DNA from: Paguma larvata
Taxonomy: Eukaryota; Chordata; Mammalia; Carnivora; Viverridae
NCBI GenBank assembly: GCA_030068075.1
Contig: CM057834.1
Span: forward strand, 94,133,119 to 94,197,118
Length of the DNA: 64,000 nucleotides
Direction: 5' to 3'
Positions 36,991 to 48,440 of the stretch are shown in pieces. The position numbers and the translations under genes were made by a program. The notes under the pieces are model-generated. The model saw only the letters and a list, made by a program, of their open reading frames with translations, was not told the DNA's origin and did not search any database. Every line of letters starts with the position of its first letter. Positions within the stretch are counted from its first letter, which is position 1.

Positions 36991-37400
36991 CACTGAATTT
37001 TAAGTTGCCATTTAGGGGAATTTCAAAGAATGAAGTATGACTTCTAGTAGATGAGGCAGACAATGACCAATAAACATTATAGTTACATTGTATGTTAGGG
37101 GGTTGCCAAGTACTATATAAAAAACAAAAGACCTTAAAATAGAGTAGGACTAAGGGTTCAATATTGGTGGAGGTTAGGGTACAATTTAAAAAAACATAGT
37201 GAAGACATCTTCAAGGTTCATTTGGGCACAGACTTATAGGTAGTGAGAGTGTTAGCCATGTGGAGAATATGCCAAGTACAAGGAAAAGCCAGTGCAAAGG
37301 CCCTGTGATAAGCGTAATCATGGTACCATCAGGGAAAATCAAGGAAGCTTATGTGGCTGGAGTTGGGTGAGTGGGGGCCATCATGTAGGAACTTCTCTAA
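36991..37400 (+). repeat. Ancient interspersed repeat, same unnamed family (5' end)
   Basis: ATGAGGCAGACAATGACC, TTAGCCATGTGGAGAATATG, CCAGTGCAAAGGCCCTGTGA and TTATGTGGCTGGAGTTGG follow the 5' order of the family seen at 3.8 kb. Confidence 0.5.
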
Positions 37401-39732
37401 TTTTTTAATCTTCTGCTATCTTTCCCTTAGTTGCTAAGATGTTGATTAAAACATGTTAGTGTAAATTAATCAGTTACGTATATTTTTAAAATTATTATTT
37501 AATATTCAATTTTGTTTGTCTCACAGAGCTTACAAAACACCAACATTTTAAAACCTATTTCTGATGTATTATCCTTAAGTGATCAGGGGTTAAGATAATT
37601 TTCTTTCGCATCATCAGGTCTCTTAACTGATATCATCTTCAATCAAGTTTACATTCTTCTCTCCCAAACCAATTTTGTTTCAGAGTTTCCTATTTGGCGA
37701 TGGTCACCTAAGAAGGGAACAGCATAGTCGTCTTTTGCTTTTCTGGCTCCCTAATTCCTCTTATCTACTGAATCATCAAGACTTGCTTATCTTTTCCTTC
37801 TAAACACTCTTTCCATTCTCAGTTCTACTCCTTCAGCTCGGGGGCGGGGGCGTGGGGGGGGCAGGGGGCACATGAAGGCTGCTAACCTACTTTTACACCA
37901 CTGTCAAATTAACTGTGGTGAGTGTGCAATTCTCCATTCAACTGGACTGGCAGGACAAATCGATAACTGGTGGATGGGGTTACAGCAGCTCTTGAATCTC
38001 TCCATCCCTCCGCTCCTCCTTGTCGGTCTCATATTAATTGGGTAGTAATTTAGCCCTGGCTCCCCGGCTCCATGTGGGGCTAAGTGTACATTAACACACA
38101 CCAGCATGGTATTTTTAGTGACTTTCCAATACTGTCAAGCCAAAATGCTCACTTCTAGTGCTGACGGAAGCAGCAGACAAAGTAATGAGAACCCTGATTT
38201 ATGACCTTATTTAAGAGACAAGTTTGTAAAGATGAGGCTACTACGCTTAGGGTGGGAAATTTGCAGGGTGAATAAAGTTAGGGAGTAAAGGTTGCCGCAA
38301 TACCCCCAAAACGTGACAACACCATCTTCCAGGTAAACCAAAGAAAAGCAAGCTGCCCAAGTGCTTCAGAATAAGAGACAATTTTTTCCCACAAAGATTG
38401 GATTACATTTGTTTGCAGTGATTTTATGATGTATATATATAAAACATTCCATAGCTTGAAGTGTCAGAGACATAAAAATATCAAATCTAAGAAAAGTCTA
38501 GAATGGAAAAGGTATGGTTGTGTCATCATCATATTCCAATGAAATTTAACTGAACTTGGACTCAATGTCTAAAGAAAAGGTAAAATGAAATAAGAAATAC
38601 AACTTAGACACAGGCAGACTTTCTATTTATATAAAGGAGACATCCGGTTTCAACAAGTGGGTGATTTTTCTTAACACGACACTTTTTTGCCCCAAATATT
38701 CACCCATTCAGTGTCCTAGAACTTGGCACATGATTTATAACCCTCAAATAATTTGTGCTATGTAACTACAGTTACAAAATTGAATGACTGGATGCACTAG
38801 CATAATGTCACGAAAGACAAGGCTGAGACACGCAGCCCAGATTTGAGACTCAGGTCAATGCAATTTTAGGCAAGTAAGTCATTTTATCTTCATAGGTTTC
38901 AGTGATTTTACAATTGAGATGATTATGTTGATTTGTTGATCTCTAGGACACAGCTCTGTAGAAAGAGTGGCCTTGAGAACCAGGAACTAAGATGTCTATC
39001 TCTACCTACCTTTATCTATATCCATCCCTATCTGTCAATTGAAAAGCCACATAATTCAATTGCAAAGTAAAAGACATCTCACTTAATTCCATTATTTCTA
39101 CTAAATCACGGATTTGTGGATAGTGGTCAGGGTAATTCTCCCAAGGGCACTCTTGCATACAATGTTCACTTTATGTAAAACCAAAACAATAATTTAAGGA
39201 GTTCCAGAAGGTATGTGAGTCCATTACAAAAATTCACTTGGCCGCATTTTTTAGATTTAAAAGTGAAAAAGTTAATGCTTCCTACAGAAATTTAATTTCT
39301 GAAAATGCTAAATGCACACATACATCTGTTCTTCCTATCCTATCAACATTGTCATAATTGAGTTACTGCTTTAAATTCAATATGGCATATATATTCATGA
39401 AAAGTGGTCTAAGTGCCTTCAACAGAAGGATAGAATATGTATCTTCTAACGCGTTGTCAATCATTAAGTTAAATACAGTAAAAATAGACATGTATGTATA
39501 GGAAGTTTTCTAACTACGGTAATAACTGTGTAAACACAAAAACTGCATTATATTCCTGACTATATTACAAAGTTAAAATATAGAATTTACAAGGATTATT
39601 TTAATACATATTAAATGATTTTAGGAAGCATGTGGTCTGAGCCTCTCTTTCTCTCTCTCAGCTCTCTAAGGGGAAGATTCAAACAAAAGGCATGAAGAAA
39701 ATATAAAATAATAGGGTTCAAACACATCCTAC
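37401..39732. other. Unassigned sequence with G-rich tract and possible MIR
   Basis: Contains a G-rich tract at 37840-37868 and a possible MIR at about 38790-38960 (GGCAAGTAAGTCATTTTATC, then CAATTGAGATGATTATG). No gene was recognised. Confidence 0.35.
37840..37868 (+). repeat. G-rich tract with quadruplex-forming pattern
   Basis: Four G-runs of 5, 5, 8 and 5 separated by 1-3 bases: GGGGGC, GGGGGCGT, GGGGGGGGCA, GGGGG. This satisfies the usual four-run quadruplex pattern. There is no neighbouring gene evidence. Confidence 0.9.
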
Positions 39733-39930
39733 AGTACACTTCTGGGGCAAGCAGAATTCTGAGATGACCCTATGGTCTCCACCCTCTGTTATTACATCCG
39801 TGCTTCGGATACACTATATGATAAAAGGTATTTTGCAGATGTAATTACGGTTACTAATCAATTGACCATTGATCAATAGATTATCCAGGTGAACCAAGCC
39901 TAATCAGGTGAGTCCTTTAAAAACTGTTTC

Positions 39931-40116
39931 AGGGTACATGGTGGCTCAGTCTGTTGACTGTCTGACTTCAGATCAGGTCATGATCTCCTAGTTTGTGGAT
40001 TCAAGACCCTCATTGGGCTCTGAGCTGACAGCTCAGAGCCTGGAGGCTGTGTCAGATCCTATGTTTCCCCACCTCCCTCTATCTCTCTCAAAAATAAACA
40101 TTAAAAAATAATAATA
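39931..40116 (+). mobile_element. tRNA-derived SINE inside LTR
   Basis: Head GGGTACATGGTGGCTCAGTC and tail CTCTCAAAAATAAACATTAA. Confidence 0.88.
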
Positions 40117-40205
40117 AAAACAGTGTTTTTGCAGTATATGCTAACTAACTTGGATGTAAATTTTAAAAAGTAAATTAAAAAAATAGATAAAAACGGTGTT
40201 TTCTC
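40115..40205 (+). mobile_element. Extremely truncated L1 3' end
   Basis: GCAGTATATGCTAACTAACT, then TGGATGTAAATTTTAAAAAG, resembles the last bases of carnivore L1s (compare 14505-14545), followed by an A-rich tail. Flanked by AAAAACAGTGTTTT (about 40117-40130) and AAAAACGGTGTTTT (about 40190-40203). Confidence 0.6.
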
Positions 40206-40499
40206 AGGATTATAATAAAACAGGAAGTCAGAAAGATCCAAATGCAAAAAGGATATTATTCTGCCAAATTCTGCCAAATAAGCTGAAGGAGCTTGAGAGT
40301 AGATTCTTTCCAAAGACTCCAAGAAGAGGCTATTCCAGTGACACTTGGATCTCAAACTTGTAAGACATTAGGTAGAATACCCAGTAATGTTGCTTAGACT
40401 TCTGACCTACAGAACTATGCAGTAAGTGGGGTGGGTCTTAAGCTGCTAAGTTCGTGGCAACTTGCCATGCAAAAATGGGAAACTACTATCATTTCTAAG

Positions 40500-41170
40500 G
40501 CCTCAGGTTCATCTCACATATAAAAACTAACTGTAAATGAATTAGAAACCTAAGGGGAAAAACAAAGCTCCAAGTTTTTTTAAATATAGAAAAATGCCTT
40601 ATGACCTGAACTGAAAAAAAAAGGGTATGTTAAAAAGAAAAAATAGGAAACACAGAAAATAATAAAAACATTATTAAATTTGGATCCACTGAAAATCTCA
40701 GAGAAAAACTTTCATATTCAAAGTAGAAAGACAAAGTATACACTGCAAGAAGATACTTTTAACATATATTACTTAAAATTATCATTTAATTATAATTTTA
40801 AAAATGACAAATCATTAAAAGTCAATCCAACAGAAAAAAATTAGAAAATCATGTAAAAAAGGAGAATTACATAAAAACTGAAATGGTTTATATATATATG
40901 AAAAATACTCAATACTCAATACAGTAAGTAGAGAATTGCAATTTTCCTAGAAAGCCATATACTATCATGCCCATCATATTGACCAATGTAAAACAGTCTG
41001 TGTATCAAAATAAGGGAAATTTGTATGAGATTTTGGAGACTAAATTGCTGTACTTTGGAATCTAATTTGGGGTTACCTAATAATGTTGAAGATGCCAATT
41101 TCCATTAGTCAACTATCTTATTTCTAGGTTACTCCTAAGAGAAACTTCCACATATGGTCATGTGGAGAAT
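40500..41170 (+). mobile_element. Old L1 ORF2 C-terminal fragment
   Basis: ATAAAAACTAACTGTAAATG, CATTATTAAATTTGGATCCA, AGACAAAGTATACACTGCAA and GAAAAATACTCAATACTCAA follow the order of the L1 ORF2 end. Strongly decayed. Confidence 0.55.
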
Positions 41171-41799
41171 TACAACTTTACTTCTAGTGAAAAATTGTAG
41201 ACTACTTAAATCGTGGTCTTCCAGCAAAATGTGTAAAACAGAAGTGATATTAAGGTTCAGGCACTAGATACTGTTCATCTTAAGTTAAATAAATCCCAAC
41301 ATCCTAAATTTCTTAATATATTATTTTCTAGCATTGCATGGGATTTTTTCCCCATTTATAAGTACAACTTTTCTAACACTACCCCGCCCCCCACACACAC
41401 ATGTCATCAACTGTGAATTTCTCATTTATCTGGCAAATAAAAATACCTCCATCCCATTACATAAATTTTAAGGTATGTTCTGAGAGGGGTCTCCTCTAAT
41501 CATGAGTCATGTCATGATTCATCAGGGCTTCCTTCTTTCTTTGATTATTCACAAAGGATAAGGGATGGCACTGGATATGGGTTATACTGGTCTTTATTTG
41601 GAGTATCTCAATTAGAAATATTGTACACATGGTCCCTAACAGTAATGGCAATTCTGGTTTAACAACCCCCAATCTTTAGTAACAAATATTACTAAAAAAA
41701 ATATTCTCTTTGAGACAGAGTCTTATTAAAGAAAGGTAGATTTGGAAAGAAATTTTGAAAAATAAAGAGACTTTTAAAAATATAATTAAATGCAGGGCT
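41171..41799. other. Unassigned sequence
   Basis: No recognised repeat. It runs into the 5' part of the FRG1 retrocopy, whose exact left boundary I cannot place. Confidence 0.35.
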
Positions 41800-42925
41800 A
41801 AAAACATCAGGGACTCAGAGGGACAAGCCATTCCTGCTGTTCCATTCACGTTCAGGGAGTCTGCACTCTTTCCTCACTTTGGGACCACCTGCATCAGTTT
41901 CTACTCCAGTGGAGGTATTTTGCCCTTTGTCAACCCCCACCTTTTCATACAGAGTATCACCAGAACCCAGGCTGAATACCCTTTTGTGAAGTCCACCAAA
42001 CTCATGTTCAAGGGCACCGAGACTAAGAGTAAGAAGAAAAAGAGTAAAGAGAAGAAGAAAATAGAGAAGGATGAAGACACCCAACCTGACATTATACTGT
42101 CCAGTATAGACAGTACCAACCTTTGGTAAAATGTCAGGAACAACAGCAATCGAAATGGATAAAGGAACCTGCATACATGCCCTTGACAACAGACTTCTTT
42201 CAGTGGGAGCTAGCTCCGCATAAAGAAGGTGATGAGGGCCCTCGTCCTCCAGAGCAGTTTTCAGCTGTTAAATTGCCTGATTCCAGAACTGGGCTGAAAT
42301 CTGGCTATGGAAAATACCTTGGTATCAATTCAGATGGATTTGTTGTGGGGTCTTTCGATGCAACTGGACCAAGAGAACAAGAGGAACTAGTCTTTCAAGA
42401 TGAGAAAATGGCTTCATTGGCCTCAAATAGCTGCTTTGTTAGATGCAATGAAGCAGGCAAAACAGAAGCAAAGAGTAAAATGGCAGAAGAAGAAATGATG
42501 AAGATTAGATCCTGTGCTGAGAGAGAAATTAGGAAAAAAGATGATATTTGAGAAGAAGACAAAAGAAATGTTAAGCAGTGTGAAATCCATTACGTAAAGA
42601 AACTTCAGAGCTTCCAAGACCACAGACTTAAGATAAGAAGACAGTAAAATTCTCAAAAAGGCCTGGAAAGATGGATTTTTGCATCAAATACTTCTGGACA
42701 GGAGAGCAAAAATGAAAGCTGATAGATACAGCAAATCACCAGAATTTGTGTTTCTGTCTTCTCTTATTTTTTTTTTTTTCTGAATAGTCAGTGGAAGGAA
42801 GTGTTTTTACAGAATATATATAGCATATAAAATTAAATGCCAACACTTATTCATATGCATCCTTTTTTTTATTAGCTGGGCCACCAAATTTTTCAGTTAT
42901 CTTAAATAAAATTCAGAATTAAAAA
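41800..42925 (+). pseudogene. FRG1P: Processed pseudogene of FRG1
   Basis: An intronless copy of FRG1, whose normal product is a conserved nucleolar/actin-bundling, RNA-associated protein of about 258 residues with a fascin-like fold. The CDS-equivalent is 41968-42738. Visible homology includes EYPFVKSTKLMFKG, a lysine-rich KKKKSKEKKK block, [37 protein letters not shown] and KIRSCAERE. Lesions: the start codon is CAG (41968); a +1 insertion lies in about 42094-42109; a 4-bp insertion (AGCT duplicated) at about 42212 restores neither frame; TGA replaces a proline codon at 42549-42551; about 5 bp are deleted near 42637; and the normal stop reads TCA at 42736. The 3' UTR continues to AATAAA at 42905-42910. 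About 170 bp upstream of the CDS probably represents 5' UTR. I infer L1-mediated retrotransposition; flanking duplications were not clear. It is not expected to be functional. Confidence 0.93.
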
Positions 42926-43690
42926 CTTTACATGTTTTCTTTCTTTCTTCCCTCTCATGGAGGGCTCTTAGTAAGGGTGGTTCAGATCTATTTTATGAGA
43001 ATTTCTACTCTTGGAGTAGATGTGTTTCTATTTCTCCCGTTGACTACCACTAAAACCCTTGGAGACACATCTATCATGTCCCTGGGTTTACGTACACTTT
43101 AAATATAAAGGAAACCTAAGAAGGATTTGAAAGGTGGAAAGAAGAAGGCAGAGAGGTTAGGAATCTTGAACCATGAGAAGTGCTATGTGATGATTTTCCT
43201 GGGCTCTCATTATAACATGTATAAACAAGGCTGGGTCCTCGGGAAACTGGCAACATAGAAAAATTAAGAAAAATAGATAAAAACAATCATGTGTTACTTA
43301 AGTCATATGGAAAGTCTGGATTCTACCCCCACCCAACAGTAATAAAGTAACCTGCCTCTCCCCTAGTAGTATCAAGGGGGTAGTATCAAGGAGGCTGAGT
43401 AAAAAGGTTGGACTTTCCCCACATTTCTGGAGTAGTGATCCCCATTCACACAACATATACGGCAAGAGTGTCAAGAGCAATAACAAAGGACTTCTTCCCT
43501 TCCCAGACATGGCATGAAGAGAGGCCTAGCAGAAGGTCTGAACTCTTACTCCTGGGCCAGCAAGTAATGGTAATCCTCTTCCCTCCACCTCAGGGAAGCT
43601 GAATAGGAAACCTGGACTTCCATTCAGATATGAAAGTAAGAGACATCTTCTTCCTTCTTAAAACAAATGATTTAAAAATTAGAATATCTC
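42926..43690. other. Unassigned sequence
   Basis: Contains a small direct repeat GTAGTATCAAGG near 43365-43392. No gene was recognised. Confidence 0.35.
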
Positions 43691-44363
43691 ATAAAAGAAA
43701 TAGAAAGCCTTAGTAAAAAAAAATGGAAATTTAAGGACAGAAAAATATAGTAACAAAAATATTAAAACCCGATGGATGTATTTCACACAACGAACAGGAT
43801 AGAAGAAAGAACTATTAGACTGCAAGACAGAACAGAAATTACCTGAACTTAAACAACATAGAGAAAATACACTAACACAAAAACAAAAATCAGAGCCTGA
43901 GGGACATGTGGGACTATGACAAAAGTTCTAAAAGCCCAGGAAGAAAGGAGAAAGAAGATGGGGCTGAAAAACTTTTTGAAAAACTAATGGCTGCAAACTT
44001 CTTAAATTTGGCAAAAAAAAAAAAAAAAAATAACCTATAGATCTAAGAAGCTGAGCAAACTCCAATAAGGTTAAACCGTGGCAGGTGCATTATAATTAAA
44101 CTTCTGCAAAATTAAAGACAGAAAGCAAACCTTGAAAGCAGCCAGAGGAAAACAACACCTTACCTACAGTGGAAAATTAATCCTAATGAAAATAGATTTC
44201 TTCTGAGAATAAATAAGTGAAGGACAGAAAGGAGAGGCACTGTATTTCCCAATTATGAGCAAAAGAACTACAAATTCAGAATCTTATATTCAGTGAAAAT
44301 ATCCTTTAGTAATGAAGGGAAAATCAAAATAAAAACAGATGAAAGAAAATGAAAGTGTCATCT

Positions 44364-44365
<2 letters not shown>

Positions 44366-44400
<35 letters not shown>
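44366..44400. repeat. (GA)n microsatellite in L1
   Basis: About 16 AG units within old L1 sequence. Confidence 0.9.
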
Positions 44401-44403
<3 letters not shown>

Positions 44404-44922
44404 GCTAAAGAAAGTTTTCTCAACAGAAAGGAAATTATTAAAGAAGGAATCTTAGAACATCAAGAAGAAAGAAAAGAATATGAAGAAAATGGTAAATAAA
44501 CATATAGATAAACACAATACTTTTTCTAAGTATTCTTGATATGTCCAAATTATACTTGAGGTAAACATATTTTGTATATGTATATACATATGTGTATACA
44601 TATGTAACAGAACGTCCACATCACCTAACACGCAACAGACTTTCTAAGTCCTGATATTCCTAAATTATACTTGAAAAAATATACTATATATAATACGTAA
44701 GTGAATTAAATAGGTATGTATATGTGTGCATGTAATCACCTACTAAAAAAAACCTACACCTAAAGAAGCTACACAAGGAGATATACTCAAAAACAATAGT
44801 GATAAATAAAAAAGGAACCATAAATTTGCTCAAGAAATGCACAGGAAGGCAGAAACAATAAAACAGAAACCAAAATGCATAAGGAATGGAAAACAAAACA
44901 AAACAAAACAAAACAAAAAATA

Positions 44923-45126
44923 GGGATGCCTGGGTGGTTCAGTTGGCTAAGTGTCCCACTTTGGCTCAGGTCATGATCTTACAGTTCACCAGTTCAAGCC
45001 CCATGTTGGGCTCAGAGCCTGGAGCCTGCTTCAGATTCGGTGTCTCCCTCTCTCTCTGCCCCTCCCCTGCTTGCATTCTGTCTTTCTCTCAAAAATAAAC
45101 ACTAAAATTTTTTTTAAATAAATAAA
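44923..45126 (+). mobile_element. tRNA-derived SINE inside L1
   Basis: Head GGGATGCCTGGGTGGTTCAG, preceded by an (AAAAC)n run at 44889-44920, with tail AAAAATAAACACTAAAATTT. Confidence 0.9.
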
Positions 45127-45869
45127 ATGGTAGACTTAAGACCTAAAATTATCAGTTATTGTATTAAATATTAAATATAGATGGTCTAAATACAGAAGGG
45201 AAAAGACTTGGAACTGCAGAGTGGTTAATGAGCATGACCTGACTAAAGGTTGTCTGTATAAGAAACTCACTTCAGATAAAATCATACAGGAACGTTAACT
45301 ATGGAAAAGGATAGATCGTGAACATATTAAAGAATACAGCTGAATAGCTATGTTAAAATCACATGAAGTATGCTTCAGAACAAAGTAAATTACCAGAGAC
45401 AGAGAGGGACATCACATAATGATAAAGACCCTATTTATCAAGAAGATACAGCAATCCTAAATGTGAACGCAGCAAACAGGCTATCGTACACATTACAGAA
45501 AACTCCACCCAACAACATCAATATACATTCTTTGCAAGTTCCTATTCAACAAACACCAAAAACTATCAGATCCTGGGCCATAAAACAAACCTCAGTATGT
45601 CTGAAATAATTGAAATTCGTTGGGGTATGTGCAACTACAATTGAATCAGTTTGGAAATCAATTAGAGAACAGCAACAGAAAAATCCCCAAACACTTGGCC
45701 CCTGGACAATATACTTCTAAACAATCCCCTGGTCGAAAAGCAAGTCTCAGGGAAAAATCATAAAATTGCATCAAACTGAATGACAATGAAAATGCAAACC
45801 ATCAAAAACTTTAGGATGCAAATGAAGCAGTGCTTCCAGGGAAATTTATAGCACTAACTGCTTATATTA

Positions 45870-46103
45870 AAAAAGGAAAGTCTCAGGGCGCCTGGGTGGC
45901 TCAGTCAGTTCAGCGTCCGACTTTGGCTCAGGTCATGATCTCACTGTTAGTGGGTTTGAGCCCCGCATCGGGCTCTGTGCTAACAGCTCGGAGCCTGGAG
46001 CCTGCTTCAGATTCTGTGTCTCCCTCTCTCTCTGCCCTTCCTCCACTGATGCTCTGTCTCTCTCAAAAATAAATAAACATTAAAAAAAAAAGGAAAGTCT
46101 CTA
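45870..46103 (+). mobile_element. tRNA-derived SINE inside L1, with TSD
   Basis: Head GGGCGCCTGGGTGGCTCAGT from 45886. The duplication AAAAAGGAAAGTCTC lies on both sides (about 45870-45884 and 46088-46102). Confidence 0.95.
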
Positions 46104-47851
46104 ACAATAATCTACACTTCCATCTAAAGAACCGAATATGAGAAGAGCAAAATATATCTTAACACAAGCAGAAGGAATGGAATAAGAGCTCAAACAATAA
46201 AGTTGAAAACACATAAAATAATTGATTAAATTCAATGAAAGAAAGAGCTGATTCTTTGTAAATATCAATACAATTAACAAACCTCTAGCAAGACCGACAA
46301 AGAAATAGAGAAGACCAAAATGACTAATATCAAGACTGAAATGGGATGTCACTACAGACCCTTTAATACTAAAAGCATAAGGGAATAATACAAACAATCC
46401 TACATATGTAGAGTTGACAACTTACATGAAATGAACTAATCCCTTAAAAGAAAACTATACCAGGTCACCCATTATGAAATAAGTATTTTGAAAAGCTCTG
46501 TAACTACTAAAGTAATTGAATTTATTTAAGACTTTTAAAATTATGAATCCTAAATTCCAGATAATATCCCTGAAGAATTTTACCAACATGTTAACACCAA
46601 TTCTACTCAATATTTTGCAAACAATAGAACTGAGAACATTACCCAATTCATTTTATGAGTGAATATTACCTTAATACCCAAATGAGCCAAAGAATAAAAG
46701 AAAATAAACTATGGACCAATATCTCTCCTGAATACAGATGCAAAAGTCTGTAACAAAACGTTAAACAATATTTCAGCAACCTATAAAAATAATTTCACAC
46801 AATATCAAGTGAGGCTTATTCCAGGGATCCAAGGATGGTTCAATATTTGAAAACCAATCATTGTAATGCACCCGCCATATTCTCTGGGTAAAGAAGACAT
46901 AAAAAGATATTAATTGACGTAGAAAAAGTACCTGACAATTGTCAACACTTACTCATGAAAAAAAAAATCCCAGAATAGCCAGGAAATTCTTCAAGTTAAT
47001 AAAGAACATCTACAATAAACCTATAGTTAAGAGCACACTTAATAGTGAAAGACTAAATGCCACCAAACCGTTTTACACAGTAGTTGCATCACTTTACATT
47101 CTCACCAACGTTATGAGGGTTCAAATTTCCCCATGTCGTTACCAACATTTGTTGTTTTTCTTTTTTTGCCTATTTTTTTTTTTTACTACTCATCCTATTC
47201 TACTTTTTACTAAGCATCAAAAAGTGCTGTTTTGTGGTTTTGATTTTTATTTACCTAATGACTAATAACATTGAGCAAGTCTTCACGTACTTATTAAATC
47301 TTTGTATATCCTCTTTGGGGAAATGTTATTCAAGTTCTTTGTCTATTTTCAGCTGAATTTTGTTTTATTTGTTTTGTATTTTGTTTTGTTTTGCGTTGTA
47401 AGACACACGTGCACACACACACACAGTGGAATATTATTTAGGTATAAAAAAGAATGAAGTACTGATACCTGCTACAGCAGGACTGACCTCAAAATTGTAT
47501 GCTAAGCAAACGAAGGTACAAAAGATCATGCAATTTATAATTCTGTTTATATGAAATATCTAGAAGAGGTAAATCCATAGTAACTGAAAGCAGAGTTAGT
47601 AGAGGTTGAAGGGAGAAGAGAGTATGAAGTAACTGCTTAATGGGTGTGGGTTTTCTTTTGGGATGACAAAAATATTTTGGTAAATGATAAAGGTGATTTC
47701 ACAACATCGTGAATGTACTAACTACCAATGAATTGTATGTTTTACAATGGTTAATTACATGATATAAATTTCACCTCAACATTAAAAAAAGGAAAGAAAT
47801 AATAGTAGCTAAATTTGAGAAGAGGTAGAGACTGGTCGGGAGCATCAGTAG

Positions 47852-48089
47852 GGCTTTTTTTTTTTATTTCTTTTAACGTTTATTTATTTTTGAGAGACAT
47901 AGAGACAGAGCGTGAGCAGGGGAAGGGCAGAGAGAGAGGGGGATACAGAATCTGAAGCAGGCTCCAGGCTCCGAGCCTTCAGCACAGAGCCCGACGCGGG
48001 GCTCGAACTCACAAACCATGAGATCATGACCTGAGCCGAAGTCGGCCGCTTAACCAACTGAGCCACCCAGGCGCCCCAGAAGGGCTTTT
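47852..48089 (-). mobile_element. tRNA-derived SINE, reverse, with TSD
   Basis: Low end TTTATTTCTTTTAACGTTTA, high end GAGCCACCCAGGCGCCCC at 48077. The duplication is AGTAGGGCTTTT versus AGAAGGGCTTTT. Confidence 0.94.
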
Positions 48090-48226
48090 GGGTTGTGAGT
48101 GAGTGCACGCTTTCTTCAATTCAGTACTGGTTTTCAGAGGAGTCAGTTTCTGAAATGCTCTATGTTAATGATATGTACAGTTTTATATAAATGTTATACT
48201 TTAAAAGTCCATTAAAAAATAGGCTG

Positions 48227-48440
48227 AGGTGCCTGGGTGGCTCAGTTGGCTGAGTGTCCAACGTTAGCTCAGGTCATGATCTCTTGGTTCATGGGTTCGA
48301 GCCCTGTGTCAAGCACTGTGCTGAAAGCTCAGAGCCTGAAGCCTGCTTTAGATTCTCTGTCTCCCTCTCCCTCTCTCTGCCCCTCCCCTGCTTTTGCTCG
48401 ATCTCTCTCTCAAAAATAAACATAAAAAAATCTTAAAAAT
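48227..48440 (+). mobile_element. tRNA-derived SINE
   Basis: Head GAGGTGCCTGGGTGGCTCAG and tail CTCTCAAAAATAAACATAAA. Confidence 0.93.

Larger units (their letters stand above)
39733..40492 (+). mobile_element. MaLR-like LTR carrying a SINE and a tiny L1 end
   Basis: Left part: CAAGCAGAATTCTGAGATGA, TTTGCAGATGTAATTACGG, ATTATCCAGGTGAACCAAGC and CTAATCAGGTGAGTCCTTTA. Right part: AATTCTGCCAAATAAGCTG, TAGATTCTTTCCAAAGACTC, CTTCTGACCTACAGAACTAT and TTAAGCTGCTAAGTTCGTGG. This is the order of a MaLR-type LTR. Insertions at about 39931-40190 split it. Confidence 0.7.
43690..47790 (+). mobile_element. Large, rearranged old L1 (L1M-type)
   Basis: 43690-44510 is the L1 region upstream of ORF2: GGCTGCAAACTTCTTAAATTT, AAGCAGCCAGAGGAAAAC, then TATTCAGTGAAAATATCCTT. 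45125-47055 is decayed ORF2: AACTGCAGAGTGGTTAA, AAGAAACTCACTTCAG, ATCCAAGGATGGTTCAATAT, then AATAGTGAAAGACTAAATGC. 47058-47400 is ORF2 3' sequence in reverse (GCATCACTTTACATTCTCAC, ACCAACATTTGTTG and GTGGTTTTGATTTT), and 47425-47790 is forward 3' sequence (GTGGAATATTATTTAGGTAT, to TTTCACCTCAACATTAAAAA). It may be one internally inverted element or two insertions. SINEs interrupt it at 44923 and 45886. Confidence 0.75.

Noticed and set aside
38145..38200. Short open segment LTEAADKVMRTLIYDLI after CTTCTAG
   Set aside because: Ends in a stop after 17 codons, no donor, no family recognised.
41815..42189. 124-codon reverse frame over the pseudogene
   Set aside because: Antisense shadow of the FRG1 retrocopy.
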